DNA of 64,000 nucleotides from Bilifractor porci (GTDB taxonomy: Bacteria > Bacillota > Clostridia > Lachnospirales > Lachnospiraceae). Both the position numbers and the translations under genes were made by a program. The notes beneath the pieces are model-generated. The model was not told the DNA's origin. It was given only the letters and a program-made list of their open reading frames with translations, and did no database searches. The stretch lies in contig NZ_VUMV01000004.1 in NCBI RefSeq assembly GCF_009696005.1, positions 186,001-250,000 on the forward strand. The letters run 5' to 3'. How positions within the stretch are numbered: the stretch's first letter is position 1; each line of letters opens with the position of its first letter. This document shows positions 32,450-40,637 of the stretch, in pieces.

Positions 32450-34037
32450 TGTTCTTCCCGGTCAGCAGCCGTTCCACCGCCTTCTCGTCGTAGATGACCT
32501 GCGCTACCCGCTCTGTCTCGATCCTGTACAGCGCGTTTCCCGCGATATGCTCCGCCGCCTGTTCCAGCTCCCGGCAGCCCGTATATCCCTGGAAGCGTCT
32601 GATTACGCAGTCCACTGCCCCTTCGGTGAGCACGCACTCCTTTTTGCTCATACCTACCTTTTTCAGCACCCTGGGAAGGGCATACTGGGTAAAGATGATT
32701 TTCTTTTCCTCCGGTGTGTAATCCGGGATCTCGATCACCGAAAAGCGGGAAAGAAGCGGTCCGCTGATTTTGCTTTTGTCATTGGCTGTCCCGATCGGAT
32801 AAACGCCCCCGGTGGGGATGGCGCACTCCATGTAGACGTCGGTAAAGCCCAGGTTATCCAGAAGCGTCAGCAGGACGTCTCCCGGGTTTCCGTTGGTATG
32901 CTCCCCGTCCGCCTTATCCAGCTCGTTGATGACAAAAACAATGTTGGAGGTTCCTGCCCTGGAAAAAGCCTCCATAATCTTCCCCGGCTTCGCGTTCACA
33001 TAGACGCGGGGGCTGCCGGTCAGCGCTTCCGGATCACGGATGGTACTCATATCCAGCACGGTGCAGGGAAGTTTCAATATTTTTCCGACCGCATACGCAA
33101 TCCTGGATTTTCCCGTGCCGGGAGGGCCGATCAGCAGAAGCCCGTAGGCCGGAAGCGTATGTGTCCGGTTGATCTGTATGATGGTCTCTATGACTCTCTG
33201 TTTGACATTTTCCAGCCCGTAGAGCTCCTCATCCAGTATTTTCCGCGCCTCCCAGGGATCAATCGGCGGAAAATCCGTACTCTCCCACCGCACATTCAGC
33301 ATGAGCATCAGGGCGCGCTTGGCATGGTTTTTCTCTTCCGCGCTGACCGACGGGTCTTCCAGTTCCTTCAGCGTCCGCTCTGCCCAGTGGCGGATCTGGC
33401 CGGGAAGCGTAATACCGCCGATCTTTACAAAGCTTTTAATGCCTTCCAGCGTCTCAAACCGCTCCTCTTCCGGTGCCTCCTCCTGCGGAAATACCTGGGA
33501 GCTCTGGAGACGGTGGATCAGCGTCTGCAGAAAGCTGTCGTCCGGCTCCTCCCGGTCCTCCGGCTCTTTCTGCCTGTGGATTCCTGTCACCGCAAAAGTC
33601 TCCCCCTGGTAATAGCCGTCCAGACGCAGAAACGCGTGCTCCTCCATCAGCGACAGAAGGAGTTTCTGAAAACGGACGTCCACCTTATAAACCGGGCACA
33701 GCTCCGGTTTCTCCCCTGTCCGGCACTCAAACATCAGTCTCCCGTCCGGATTGGTAAACTTTCCGATAAATACATGATTTCTCTCCCGCCCGTCGGACAG
33801 GGTAAAGACCGGCTCGCCGTAAACAGGCTTGAACCGCGGAATATCCGGCTTGTCAATCACAAAATTAAAATTCCGGAATCCGCTTAAAACCGCCTGTTTT
33901 TCGGCATCCCCGACGGCATCCCCCTCTTTTTCAAAGGTGGAATTCCAGAAGTCCTCCAGCTCTTTTTTCTGGGATTCTGTTACATCGGAACCAAACTGCA
34001 TCCCGAATTTCTCCAATGCTTCTCTCAGCTTTTCCAT
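32445..34037 (-). CDS. Lon-like AAA+ ATPase without protease domain
   Basis: 530 residues. The N-terminal 260 residues are not recognised. The AAA+ module resembles Lon: Walker A GPPGTGKS at 304-311, DMSTIRDPEALTGSPRVYVNAKPGKI, GNPGDVLLTLLD, ISGPLLSRFSVIEIPDYT (Arg finger region) and the sensor-2-like GCRELEQAAEHI. The Lon serine protease domain is completely absent; the protein ends about 50 residues after sensor 2. The Walker B Asp is Asn (IVFVINELDK, N371-E372), which is expected to weaken ATP hydrolysis or metal binding. ATG 34037 has AGGAG at 4 nt; extension upstream would run into thiN. It converges on the SPFH-RHH pair. A chaperone or scaffold role is possible. Confidence 0.85.
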   Translation of the reverse strand: MEKLREALEKFGMQFGSDVTESQKKELEDFWNSTFEKEGDAVGDAEKQAVLSGFRNFNFVIDKPDIPRFKPVYGEPVFTLSDGRERNHVFIGKFTNPDGRLMFECRTGEKPELCPVYKVDVRFQKLLLSLMEEHAFLRLDGYYQGETFAVTGIHRQKEPEDREEPDDSFLQTLIHRLQSSQVFPQEEAPEEERFETLEGIKSFVKIGGITLPGQIRHWAERTLKELEDPSVSAEEKNHAKRALMLMLNVRWESTDFPPIDPWEARKILDEELYGLENVKQRVIETIIQINRTHTLPAYGLLLIGPPGTGKSRIAYAVGKILKLPCTVLDMSTIRDPEALTGSPRVYVNAKPGKIMEAFSRAGTSNIVFVINELDKADGEHTNGNPGDVLLTLLDNLGFTDVYMECAIPTGGVYPIGTANDKSKISGPLLSRFSVIEIPDYTPEEKKIIFTQYALPRVLKKVGMSKKECVLTEGAVDCVIRRFQGYTGCRELEQAAEHIAGNALYRIETERVAQVIYDEKAVERLLTGKNT

Positions 34038-34131
34038 GCATCTCCTGTTCGTATTCTGCTGTTTCTTATTTTTCCGGAGCTGCCGCCACCGTTTTTTACT
34101 TCCACTGTTCTGCCCGGGAAACGCAGGCTCT

Positions 34132-34791
34132 TCAGTCCCGCGTTTCCATGACCAGCAGGTCGCCGCTTTCCCAGCGGATTCTTCCCTCGTCTGCCTCCGG
34201 GGAAAGCTGGTTGCTGACGCACAGCCCCCCGTCACCCTGGATCAGCGTCCGGTCCTCCAGCGGATAGCAGAAGCCCTCGATCGTCAGTCCCCTGACCTCT
34301 CCCCGGACGGGGAAGAGAGAGAGATACTTCCCGTACATGTCCTCTCTCCGAAGGATCAGCTCGTGGCCCGGCGGAAGACAGATGCGGTTGTGGGCATCCA
34401 GAATCCAGGCGCGGATGCCTCTTTCTTTCAGCAGGACAAGATTAAAGATATTGCTCAGCGTATGATCCAGCCTTGTTCCGGTCGCCCCGAAAAAAACAAT
34501 GCTGTCTGCTCCCAGCTGAACCGCTTTTTCCAGCGCAATATCTGTGTCCGTCATGTCCTTTTCCGGGCGGTAGGTATCAATCGGGATCTCCTTTTGTCCC
34601 CTGTAGTACGCGATAATCTCCGGACGGATGCTGTCAAAATCTCCGACGATGTAATCCGGATGAATGCCGGAATGGAAGCAGAACTCAAGTCCCCTGTCCG
34701 CAGCTACAACAAGATCCGGGGGTTCCTTTCGGAAATATTCCCTGACCGCCTCCCGGTCGATCGTTCCCCCTGTAAAAATGACGGCATTCAT
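34132..34791 (-). CDS. thiN: Thiamine diphosphokinase
   Basis: 219 residues; transfers pyrophosphate from ATP to thiamine, giving thiamine diphosphate. Motifs: FTGGTIDREAV at the start, VVAADRGLEF, YIVGDFDSI near 47-56 (catalytic Asp residues), DMTDTDIALEKA near 80 and FGATGTRLDHTLSN near 100. The C-terminal half is the beta-rich thiamine-binding region. It overlaps rpe by 4 nt (ATGA), so it is translationally coupled, and closes the conserved prkC-rsgA-rpe-thiN string known from Bacillus. No TPP riboswitch is present. Confidence 0.94.
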   Translation of the reverse strand: MNAVIFTGGTIDREAVREYFRKEPPDLVVAADRGLEFCFHSGIHPDYIVGDFDSIRPEIIAYYRGQKEIPIDTYRPEKDMTDTDIALEKAVQLGADSIVFFGATGTRLDHTLSNIFNLVLLKERGIRAWILDAHNRICLPPGHELILRREDMYGKYLSLFPVRGEVRGLTIEGFCYPLEDRTLIQGDGGLCVSNQLSPEADEGRIRWESGDLLVMETRD

Positions 34792-35459
34792 CTTACCAGC
34801 GCCTGCATCTTCCGGAAATTTTCCGCCGGATCCCCCTGAAAGACAGCTGACCCCATGACAAGGACGTCCGCCCCGGCATCCAGAACCGTCTGCAGGGTAC
34901 CGGCATTGATGCCTCCGTCCACCTCTATCCTGATATCCGGATGTCCTGCCTTCTCCAGCATGTTCCGGAGAGCGCGTATTTTTCCCGTCATGGCAGGAAG
35001 ATAGCTCTGTCCCCCGAAGCCCGGATTCACAGTCATGACCAGCACCATATCCGTCTTATCCAGCACATAGTCCAGAACAGAAAGCGGCGTGGCCGGATTT
35101 AATGCCACTCCCGTGCGCATTCCCGCCTCGCGGATGGCTCCCAGCACCCGGTCCAAGTGTGTGCAGGCCTCGGCATGTACGCAGACCAGGTCCGCCCCGG
35201 CTTTCTTCAGCGCGTCAATGTGCGTGTCCGGGTGTTCCGTCATCATATGAACGTCGAAAAAGAGTCCGCTTTTTTTCCGGATCGACGTAATGACCGGCTC
35301 TCCAAAGGAAACCGGGGGAACAAACGTGCCGTCCATGACATCGATATGAACCCATCTGCATCCGCACGCCTCCAGCGCCTTCAGCTGCTCCCCCAGAACC
35401 GTAAAATCCGCTGAAAGAATAGACGGATTCAGAATAATCTCTCTTTCCTCTGTATGCAT
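34788..35459 (-). CDS. rpe: Ribulose-phosphate 3-epimerase
   Basis: 223-residue TIM-barrel enzyme of the pentose phosphate pathway, interconverting ribulose 5-phosphate and xylulose 5-phosphate. Visible motifs: ILNPSILSADF at the N-terminus, WVHIDVMDGTFVPP (metal-binding His and Asp), FDVHMMTEHP, VLVMTVNPGFGGQSY and IEVDGGIN (second metal Asp). The length is standard. GGAGG lies 9 nt before ATG 35459. It sits between rsgA and thiN, overlapping thiN by 4 nt. Confidence 0.96.
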   Translation of the reverse strand: MHTEEREIILNPSILSADFTVLGEQLKALEACGCRWVHIDVMDGTFVPPVSFGEPVITSIRKKSGLFFDVHMMTEHPDTHIDALKKAGADLVCVHAEACTHLDRVLGAIREAGMRTGVALNPATPLSVLDYVLDKTDMVLVMTVNPGFGGQSYLPAMTGKIRALRNMLEKAGHPDIRIEVDGGINAGTLQTVLDAGADVLVMGSAVFQGDPAENFRKMQALVR

Positions 35460-35537
35460 CTTTCCTGTCCTCCCTTAAAATCCCCAAAATCCCGCGGTCT
35501 GCAGTGCCTCCGCACAGCGCGGATATTCCGCGTTGCT

Positions 35538-36584
35538 TCAGGAGTATTTGTGTTTTTCCCTGTCCTGCAGTTCCCGGTAAAACCGGCAGTAGTTCTCATA
35601 CCTCTCCGGAGCGATTTTTCCCGTCCGGACCGCCTCCCGGACGCCGCAGTCCGGCTCCGTCACATGGGAGCAGCCCTGAAATCTGCACAATTCCTCAAAA
35701 GAACCGAATTCCGGAAAACAGGCCTGCAGCTCTTCCTTTTCCATGTCCGGAAGATCCAGGGAGGCAAACCCCGGTGTATCGCAGAAATACGTGCCGCTCC
35801 CCAGCGGAACCAGCTCCGCGTGGCGGGTTGTGTTCTTCCCCTTGTGCAGTTTTCTGCTGATTTCTCCGGTCTCCATGATCACCGTGTCCTGGAGCACATT
35901 GGTGAGGGTCGATTTGCCGACTCCCGATGGCCCCGCGATGACCGTGGTTTTTCCCGCCAGAATACCGCGGAGCTCTTCCAGCTCCGGATCCTCTCTCGTT
36001 TCCGGAGAACTCTTTTTTTCTTTTTCCCAGATTCCCGCGCTGGTCAGGAGAACCCGGTAACCGCAGCTCTCATAGATCGTTTTCCAGCGCTGCGATTCTG
36101 CGGAATCCGCCAGATCCTTTTTATTCAGGCAGATAATAACCGGTACCTCCTGCCTGTGCATCAGGATCAGAAAACGATCCAGAAGTGCCGCGTCCGGATC
36201 CGGCTCCTTCAGGGCAAAAAACACAACCGCCTGGTCGACATTCGCCGCAGCCGGACGGATCAGCTCATTCTTCCTCGGAAGAATTTCCGTCAGATTCGCC
36301 TCTGCCTTTTCCTCATCCAGAATCTCTATCCTGACCCGGTCGCCCACCAGCGGCTTCTTTTTCTCTTTTCGGAAGATCCCCCTGGCCCTGCACTGGTAAA
36401 TCCGCATTCCCTCCCTGGGAACGAGATTGGCAGGCAGTCCGATCCGCGGCGCGGCATCCGACGCCTCCTCCACCGCGACATAATAAAATCCGGAGATTCC
36501 CTTTATAATGGTTCCCTCGGCCCACTCTTTTTTCTTCTGTCCAGACCCGCCGCTGCTTAAATTTTGTTCCCTTTCTTTGCTCAT
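35538..36584 (-). CDS. rsgA: Ribosome small subunit-dependent GTPase A
   Basis: 348-residue circularly permuted GTPase assisting 30S maturation. An N-terminal OB fold is followed by the permuted G motifs: NKKDLAD (G4) comes before GPSGVGKSTLTN (G1), then DTPGFAS (G3). The C-terminal zinc site is CFPEF, then CRFQGCSHVTEPDCGV (Cys-Cys-His-Cys). The first 20 residues are a Ser/Gly/Lys-rich extension. GAGG lies 4 nt before the ATG. A terminator hairpin separates it from prkC, so part of its expression may come from read-through. Confidence 0.95.
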   Translation of the reverse strand: MSKEREQNLSSGGSGQKKKEWAEGTIIKGISGFYYVAVEEASDAAPRIGLPANLVPREGMRIYQCRARGIFRKEKKKPLVGDRVRIEILDEEKAEANLTEILPRKNELIRPAAANVDQAVVFFALKEPDPDAALLDRFLILMHRQEVPVIICLNKKDLADSAESQRWKTIYESCGYRVLLTSAGIWEKEKKSSPETREDPELEELRGILAGKTTVIAGPSGVGKSTLTNVLQDTVIMETGEISRKLHKGKNTTRHAELVPLGSGTYFCDTPGFASLDLPDMEKEELQACFPEFGSFEELCRFQGCSHVTEPDCGVREAVRTGKIAPERYENYCRFYRELQDREKHKYS

Positions 36585-36599
36585 AATGCCTCACAACGG

Positions 36600-36642
36600 A
36601 AAAAGCACCTGGCCTTCTTCCGCAGAAGATTCAGTCAGGTGC
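36600..36642 (-). terminator. Intrinsic terminator between prkC and rsgA
   Basis: On the minus strand GCACCTG and CAGGTGC (7 bp) enclose a second hairpin CTTCT/AGAAG, and TTTTTCC follows directly. It starts 8 nt after the prkC stop codon. It may reduce transcription into rsgA-rpe-thiN. Confidence 0.75.
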
Positions 36643-36650
36643 CTGTACAA

Positions 36651-38714
36651 TCAGCTTTCCTCGGTAAAGGTTACATTGGGATATCTTGCAATCAGGGTAC
36701 CGTCCTCGTAGATATTGATGACTGCCGTTTCGCCGGAATCGCTCTCCACCTTCGTGGTAAACGGCCCGTCTGTCCAGGGATCCTCTCCCTCGTATATCGT
36801 TGTCGTCTTGTCTCCCTGCACGAGTTCCAGCTTTACCGTGCCCCCGTTGTAGCCGTCCGGCTCCGACAGCGGTGTGTTGAACACATATTTTGTGGCCGTC
36901 TTGTTAATGGTAACCGTAACCGTATCGGTGGTCTTGTCGACGGTTTCCCCTACATCCGGGGATACCGAAAGGACTACCCCGTTGGACTGCGAGGAATCCG
37001 ATCCCGTCTGGGTGGTGTACTTGATTCCCATGGTATCCAGCGTCGCCAGCGCACTGTCCTTACTCTGTCCCACTATGTCCGGAACCTTTACATCATTGGA
37101 GGTATCCCGTCCCTTGCTGACATAAAGCGTGACAGTTGCCCCCGACGGTACCGAGGTTCCCTCTGCCGGACTTGTTGAAATAACATTTCCGACATCCACC
37201 GTGTCATCATACTGCAGCTGGATATCCGGAACCAGGCCCGCGCTCTCCAGCGCCGCCTCCGCGTCCGCCTGGGTGGATCCTGTGAGGCCTGTCGGCACTG
37301 TGACATCCGCCTTTCCGCTTGACACGATTACATCAATGGTGGTTCCCTTGTCCACCATGGTGCCCTCCGAAATGGTCTGATTGATAATCTGGCCGCTGTC
37401 ATAATCCTCGGAAGCCGCGGTGCTTGTCTGTCTGACGCCGATGCCCAGCTTATTGCAGGCGGCGGTCGCCTCGTCAACTGTCATGCCCAGAAGGTTCGGA
37501 ACCGCTACCTGCTCCGAGCTGCTGGACGCCTCGGCTGTCGGCGTCGCCTCTGCCGAGGTGCTGGTGCTTGCCGCGGACGAAGAGGACGCGGACTTCCCAA
37601 AATGAAACAGCCCGGTCATGTTTCCGATCACCACGATCAGGATAATAACAATGACCGCCCCCACCAGGAATCCGCCGATGGTGATGGCCTTTTCCAGACC
37701 GGTTTTCCCGTCGTCGTCATCGTCATCATCCTCGTCGTCATCATCGTCATACTCTTCTTCCCGGCGCCTTCTGGCCCGCTCCCTGCGCTCCTCCTCTTCC
37801 CTTGAGAGTCTGCGCGGAGCCTGCTGGTTCTGCGGTGTCCGGACGGCGGCTGCCGCCGCTCCCGCGCGGGGCGCGATCTGAACAAAATTTCCCTGCGGGT
37901 CGATCAGGGAATGCTTCAGATCCTCGATCAGCTCCCCGACGTTGTGATAGCGCCGCTCCGGATTTTTCTGCGTACATTTCAGAATAATCTGTTCCAGTGA
38001 GTAAGGAAGATCCGGCGTGTACCGTGACGGGGACACCATCTCCTCCTGCAGATGCTTGATCGCGATGGAAACCGTAGAATCCCCGTCAAAAGGAACTCTG
38101 CCAGTAACCATCTCGTACATGGTTATTCCCAGCGAATAAATATCGCTCTTGGCATCGGAAATCCCGCCACGCACCTGCTCCGGCGAGCTGTAATGAACCG
38201 ATCCCATGACGTTTGCCGTGATCGTATTGGAATTCATTGCCTTGGCAATGCCGAAATCCGAAAGCTTTACCTTTCCGTCGGTGGAGATCATGATATTCTG
38301 CGGCTTGACATCCCGGTGGATAATTCCCCTGTTATGAGCCGCCTCCAGCCCGAGCGAAACCTGGATGGCAATGCTGGTAGCTTCCTTGACGCTTAATTTC
38401 CCCTTCTTCTGTATATAATTTTTAAGAGTGATTCCCTCGACCAGCTCCATGACGATATAGTAGAGCCCGCGGTCCTCTCCGACATCATAGACATTGACCA
38501 CATTCGGATGGGACAGCTTGGCCGCCGCCTGGGCCTCTTTCTGGAATCTCTGAACGAAACCGGTATCCTCGCGGAACTCCGCCTTCATCACCTTGACCGC
38601 TACCAGACGGTTCAGCTTGTGATCCTGTGCCTTATACACATCCGCCATACCGCCGGATCCGATCCTTGCGATGATCTCATACCGCTCGCTTAAGATTACT
38701 CCCTCTTTCAGCAT
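36651..38714 (-). CDS. prkC: PASTA-domain Ser/Thr protein kinase
   Basis: 687-residue transmembrane kinase that senses peptidoglycan fragments or lipid II and controls cell wall synthesis, germination or division. Kinase domain about 1-275: GSGGMADVYKA, VAVKVMKAEF, HRDVKPQNIM and DFGIAKAMN. A juxtamembrane segment near 310-335 is very rich in Asp, then one membrane helix (ITIGGFLVGAVIVIILIVVIG). Three PASTA repeats follow (each beginning with VPNLLG, VPTGLTG or VPDIVG), then a C-terminal beta domain of about 70 residues. The partner phosphatase gene is 17 nt upstream. AGGAG lies 10 nt before ATG. Confidence 0.96.
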   Translation of the reverse strand: MLKEGVILSERYEIIARIGSGGMADVYKAQDHKLNRLVAVKVMKAEFREDTGFVQRFQKEAQAAAKLSHPNVVNVYDVGEDRGLYYIVMELVEGITLKNYIQKKGKLSVKEATSIAIQVSLGLEAAHNRGIIHRDVKPQNIMISTDGKVKLSDFGIAKAMNSNTITANVMGSVHYSSPEQVRGGISDAKSDIYSLGITMYEMVTGRVPFDGDSTVSIAIKHLQEEMVSPSRYTPDLPYSLEQIILKCTQKNPERRYHNVGELIEDLKHSLIDPQGNFVQIAPRAGAAAAAVRTPQNQQAPRRLSREEEERRERARRRREEEYDDDDDEDDDDDDDGKTGLEKAITIGGFLVGAVIVIILIVVIGNMTGLFHFGKSASSSSAASTSTSAEATPTAEASSSSEQVAVPNLLGMTVDEATAACNKLGIGVRQTSTAASEDYDSGQIINQTISEGTMVDKGTTIDVIVSSGKADVTVPTGLTGSTQADAEAALESAGLVPDIQLQYDDTVDVGNVISTSPAEGTSVPSGATVTLYVSKGRDTSNDVKVPDIVGQSKDSALATLDTMGIKYTTQTGSDSSQSNGVVLSVSPDVGETVDKTTDTVTVTINKTATKYVFNTPLSEPDGYNGGTVKLELVQGDKTTTIYEGEDPWTDGPFTTKVESDSGETAVINIYEDGTLIARYPNVTFTEES
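37710..37753 (-). repeat. Asp-codon repeat tract inside prkC
   Basis: An imperfect GAC/GAT codon run encodes an almost uninterrupted Asp block between the kinase domain and the membrane helix. Such a tract may vary in length by slippage without breaking the frame when changes occur in threes. Confidence 0.7.
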
Positions 38715-38731
38715 ACTTTCTTTCTCTCCTG

Positions 38732-39454
38732 TCAGGCATACGGACGAATGACAATAACAGCGATATTATCCTTACCGCCGTTGGCATTTGCCTCCTGAAT
38801 CAGTGCCTCTGACTTGTCCTCAATGCTGTCGTCCTTCAGGATTTCAAACATCCTGGCGTCTTCCACCATATTGCTGAGGCCGTCCGAACACATTAAAATC
38901 TGATCATCCTGATTCAGACGGAAATCGAAAAAATCCACCTGAACCGTATCCGCCGTGCCGATTGCCCTGGTTATAATGTTCTTATCCGGATGATTTCTCC
39001 CCTCTTCCGGCGTAAGCTCTCCCAGGCGGACCATTTCCGCGATCAGCGAATGATCCTGTGAAATTTGAGTCATGGTATCATTGGCAAGATATAGCCTGGA
39101 ATCTCCTACATTTGCCACGTAGGCGTAACCTCCGACCAGCGTACACGCAACCATGGTCGTCCCCATTCCCGCCATGGCAGGATCCTCACGGGACTGCTCC
39201 AGAACCTCGCGGTTCGCAGCTTCCATGGCATTCCGCATGATCTTGACCGGATTAAAATTCTTATCCCTGCGCACGGTTTCCACCATCACGGATACCCCGT
39301 ACCGGGATGCGAAATCTCCTGCATTGTGCCCGCCCATGCCATCTGCCACAATAAAAAGGTTCGGCAGATTTCCAATCGGTTCTTGGGATGTGAAGATATA
39401 GTCCTGATTCATTTTTCTTTTCTGACCGATATCAGTGGCAGAAAATACCTTCAT
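38732..39454 (-). CDS. prpC: PP2C-family Ser/Thr phosphatase
   Basis: 240 residues, metal-dependent phosphatase that reverses PrkC phosphorylation. Motifs in order: DIGQKRKMNQDYIF (RxxNQD), LFIVADGMGGHNAGD (metal Asp and GG), GMGTTMVACTL, YVANVGDSRLYL, ISQDHSLIAEMVRLG, ILMCSDGLSNMV and GGKDNIAVIVI. TTG 39463 is a possible alternative start; ATG 39454 gives the normal N-terminus MKVFSATDIG. It lies between rlmN and prkC, the standard order. Confidence 0.95.
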   Translation of the reverse strand: MKVFSATDIGQKRKMNQDYIFTSQEPIGNLPNLFIVADGMGGHNAGDFASRYGVSVMVETVRRDKNFNPVKIMRNAMEAANREVLEQSREDPAMAGMGTTMVACTLVGGYAYVANVGDSRLYLANDTMTQISQDHSLIAEMVRLGELTPEEGRNHPDKNIITRAIGTADTVQVDFFDFRLNQDDQILMCSDGLSNMVEDARMFEILKDDSIEDKSEALIQEANANGGKDNIAVIVIRPYA

Positions 39455-39463
39455 ATGTACCAA

Positions 39464-40501
39464 TTACCCCCGGGTTTCAATATAGCTCTTGCGGAGCTGT
39501 CCACAGGCTCCGTCGATATCAGAGCCCATTTCCCTTCTAATAGTAACATTTATTCCGTAATTTTCAAGTTTATTTTGGAAGCGCAGAACCGCCTCATGCC
39601 CGGAGCGCCTGTATTTCCTCTCCCTCACCGGATTGATGGGGATCAAGTTGACATGGCAGTTCAGCCCCCTTAAAAGGTCGGCCAGCTCCGCCGCGTCGGT
39701 CTCCGAATCATTTTCGCCGGCCGCAAGCGCGTACTCAAAGGTGACCCTCCGTCCTGTCTGGTCAAAATAATACCGGCAGGCATCCAGAATCTCCCGGATG
39801 CTGTAGGCATTGGCCACCGGCATCAGTTTTTTTCTCTTTTCGTCATTGGACGCGTGCAGGGAAATCGCCAGGCCTGTCTGCAGGTGTTCTTCCGCAAATG
39901 CCCGGATTTTCGGCACGATTCCGCAGGTAGACACCGTGACTGCGCGCTGGCTGAGATTCAGCCCGTCCTTATCGGACGCAAGACGGAGAAAACGGACCAG
40001 ATTATCGTAATTGTCGAAAGGCTCTCCGCTTCCCATGACAACCAGGCTGGAGACCCTCTCCCCGGTCATCCTCTGAATCTGATATACCTGCTCCAGCATC
40101 TCCGAGGCGGTCAGATCCCTCACCTTTCCGTCCAGCGTCGAGGCGCAGAACCGGCAGCCCATCCGGCAGCCGACCTGGGAGGACAGGCAGACAGAAGCGC
40201 CGTGGTGATATTCCATGCGGACGCTCTCGATCACATTCCCGTCCGGCAGGGCGAACAGATATTTTCTGGTCCCGTCAATCTTTGAGACCTGCTCCCGGAC
40301 AGCCTGCAGCCTGACAATCGGATACTCCGCCTCCAGCTTTTCCCGCAGCTCTCCCGGAAGATTAGTCATCTCCGCGTAGCTCTCGACACGCTGCCGGTGC
40401 AGCCAGGAAAACAGCTGTTTTCCCCGGAAAGCCTTCTCTCCCAGAGAAACGCAGAGCTCCTGCAGCTCCGGAAGATCCATTGATTTGATATCTGCCGCCA
40501 T
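39464..40501 (-). CDS. rlmN: Dual-specificity 23S rRNA A2503/tRNA A37 C2-methyltransferase
   Basis: 345-residue radical SAM methyltransferase. The cluster motif CRMGCRFC follows SSQVGC, as in RlmN. VMGSGEPFDNYDNL, LAISLHASNDEKRKKLMP and the C-terminal NVTIRREMGSDIDGACGQL (catalytic Cys) are all present. ATG 40522 has no proper RBS spacing; ATG 40501 is preferred, with purine-rich GGGAAAG upstream. It is distinguished from the Cfr resistance enzyme by context within the rsmB-rlmN-prpC string and by its typical length, though sequence alone cannot fully exclude Cfr-like activity. Confidence 0.94.
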   Translation of the reverse strand: MAADIKSMDLPELQELCVSLGEKAFRGKQLFSWLHRQRVESYAEMTNLPGELREKLEAEYPIVRLQAVREQVSKIDGTRKYLFALPDGNVIESVRMEYHHGASVCLSSQVGCRMGCRFCASTLDGKVRDLTASEMLEQVYQIQRMTGERVSSLVVMGSGEPFDNYDNLVRFLRLASDKDGLNLSQRAVTVSTCGIVPKIRAFAEEHLQTGLAISLHASNDEKRKKLMPVANAYSIREILDACRYYFDQTGRRVTFEYALAAGENDSETDAAELADLLRGLNCHVNLIPINPVRERKYRRSGHEAVLRFQNKLENYGINVTIRREMGSDIDGACGQLRKSYIETRG

Positions 40502-40590
40502 ACTTTCCCGACCTCTTTTCATCCCCGACGCATGGGGTGTGGTGTTCGTTGCGCTGCGGAATCCCCGCCGTAGAAATAATTTGATCCTTT

Positions 40591-40637
40591 CCCCTCACAA
40601 GGGGTGTTAAGAAGGGATAAGCCCGGAACCGGGCTTA
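40591..40637 (-). other. Two stem-loops between rsmB and rlmN
   Basis: TAAGCCCGG/CCGGGCTTA (40618-40637) overlaps the rsmB stop codon and is followed on the minus strand by a smaller hairpin CCCCT/AGGGG (40591-40604). Neither is followed by a U-tract. They may stabilise or separate the two mRNA halves. The 133-bp gap holds no gene. Confidence 0.6.

Noticed and set aside
34132-34791. TPP riboswitch near thiN
   Set aside because: thiN overlaps rpe by 4 nt, and no THI-box sequence is found upstream of the operon segment.
37710-37753. CRISPR or tandem repeat array
   Set aside because: It is a coding Asp-codon run inside prkC without spacers.
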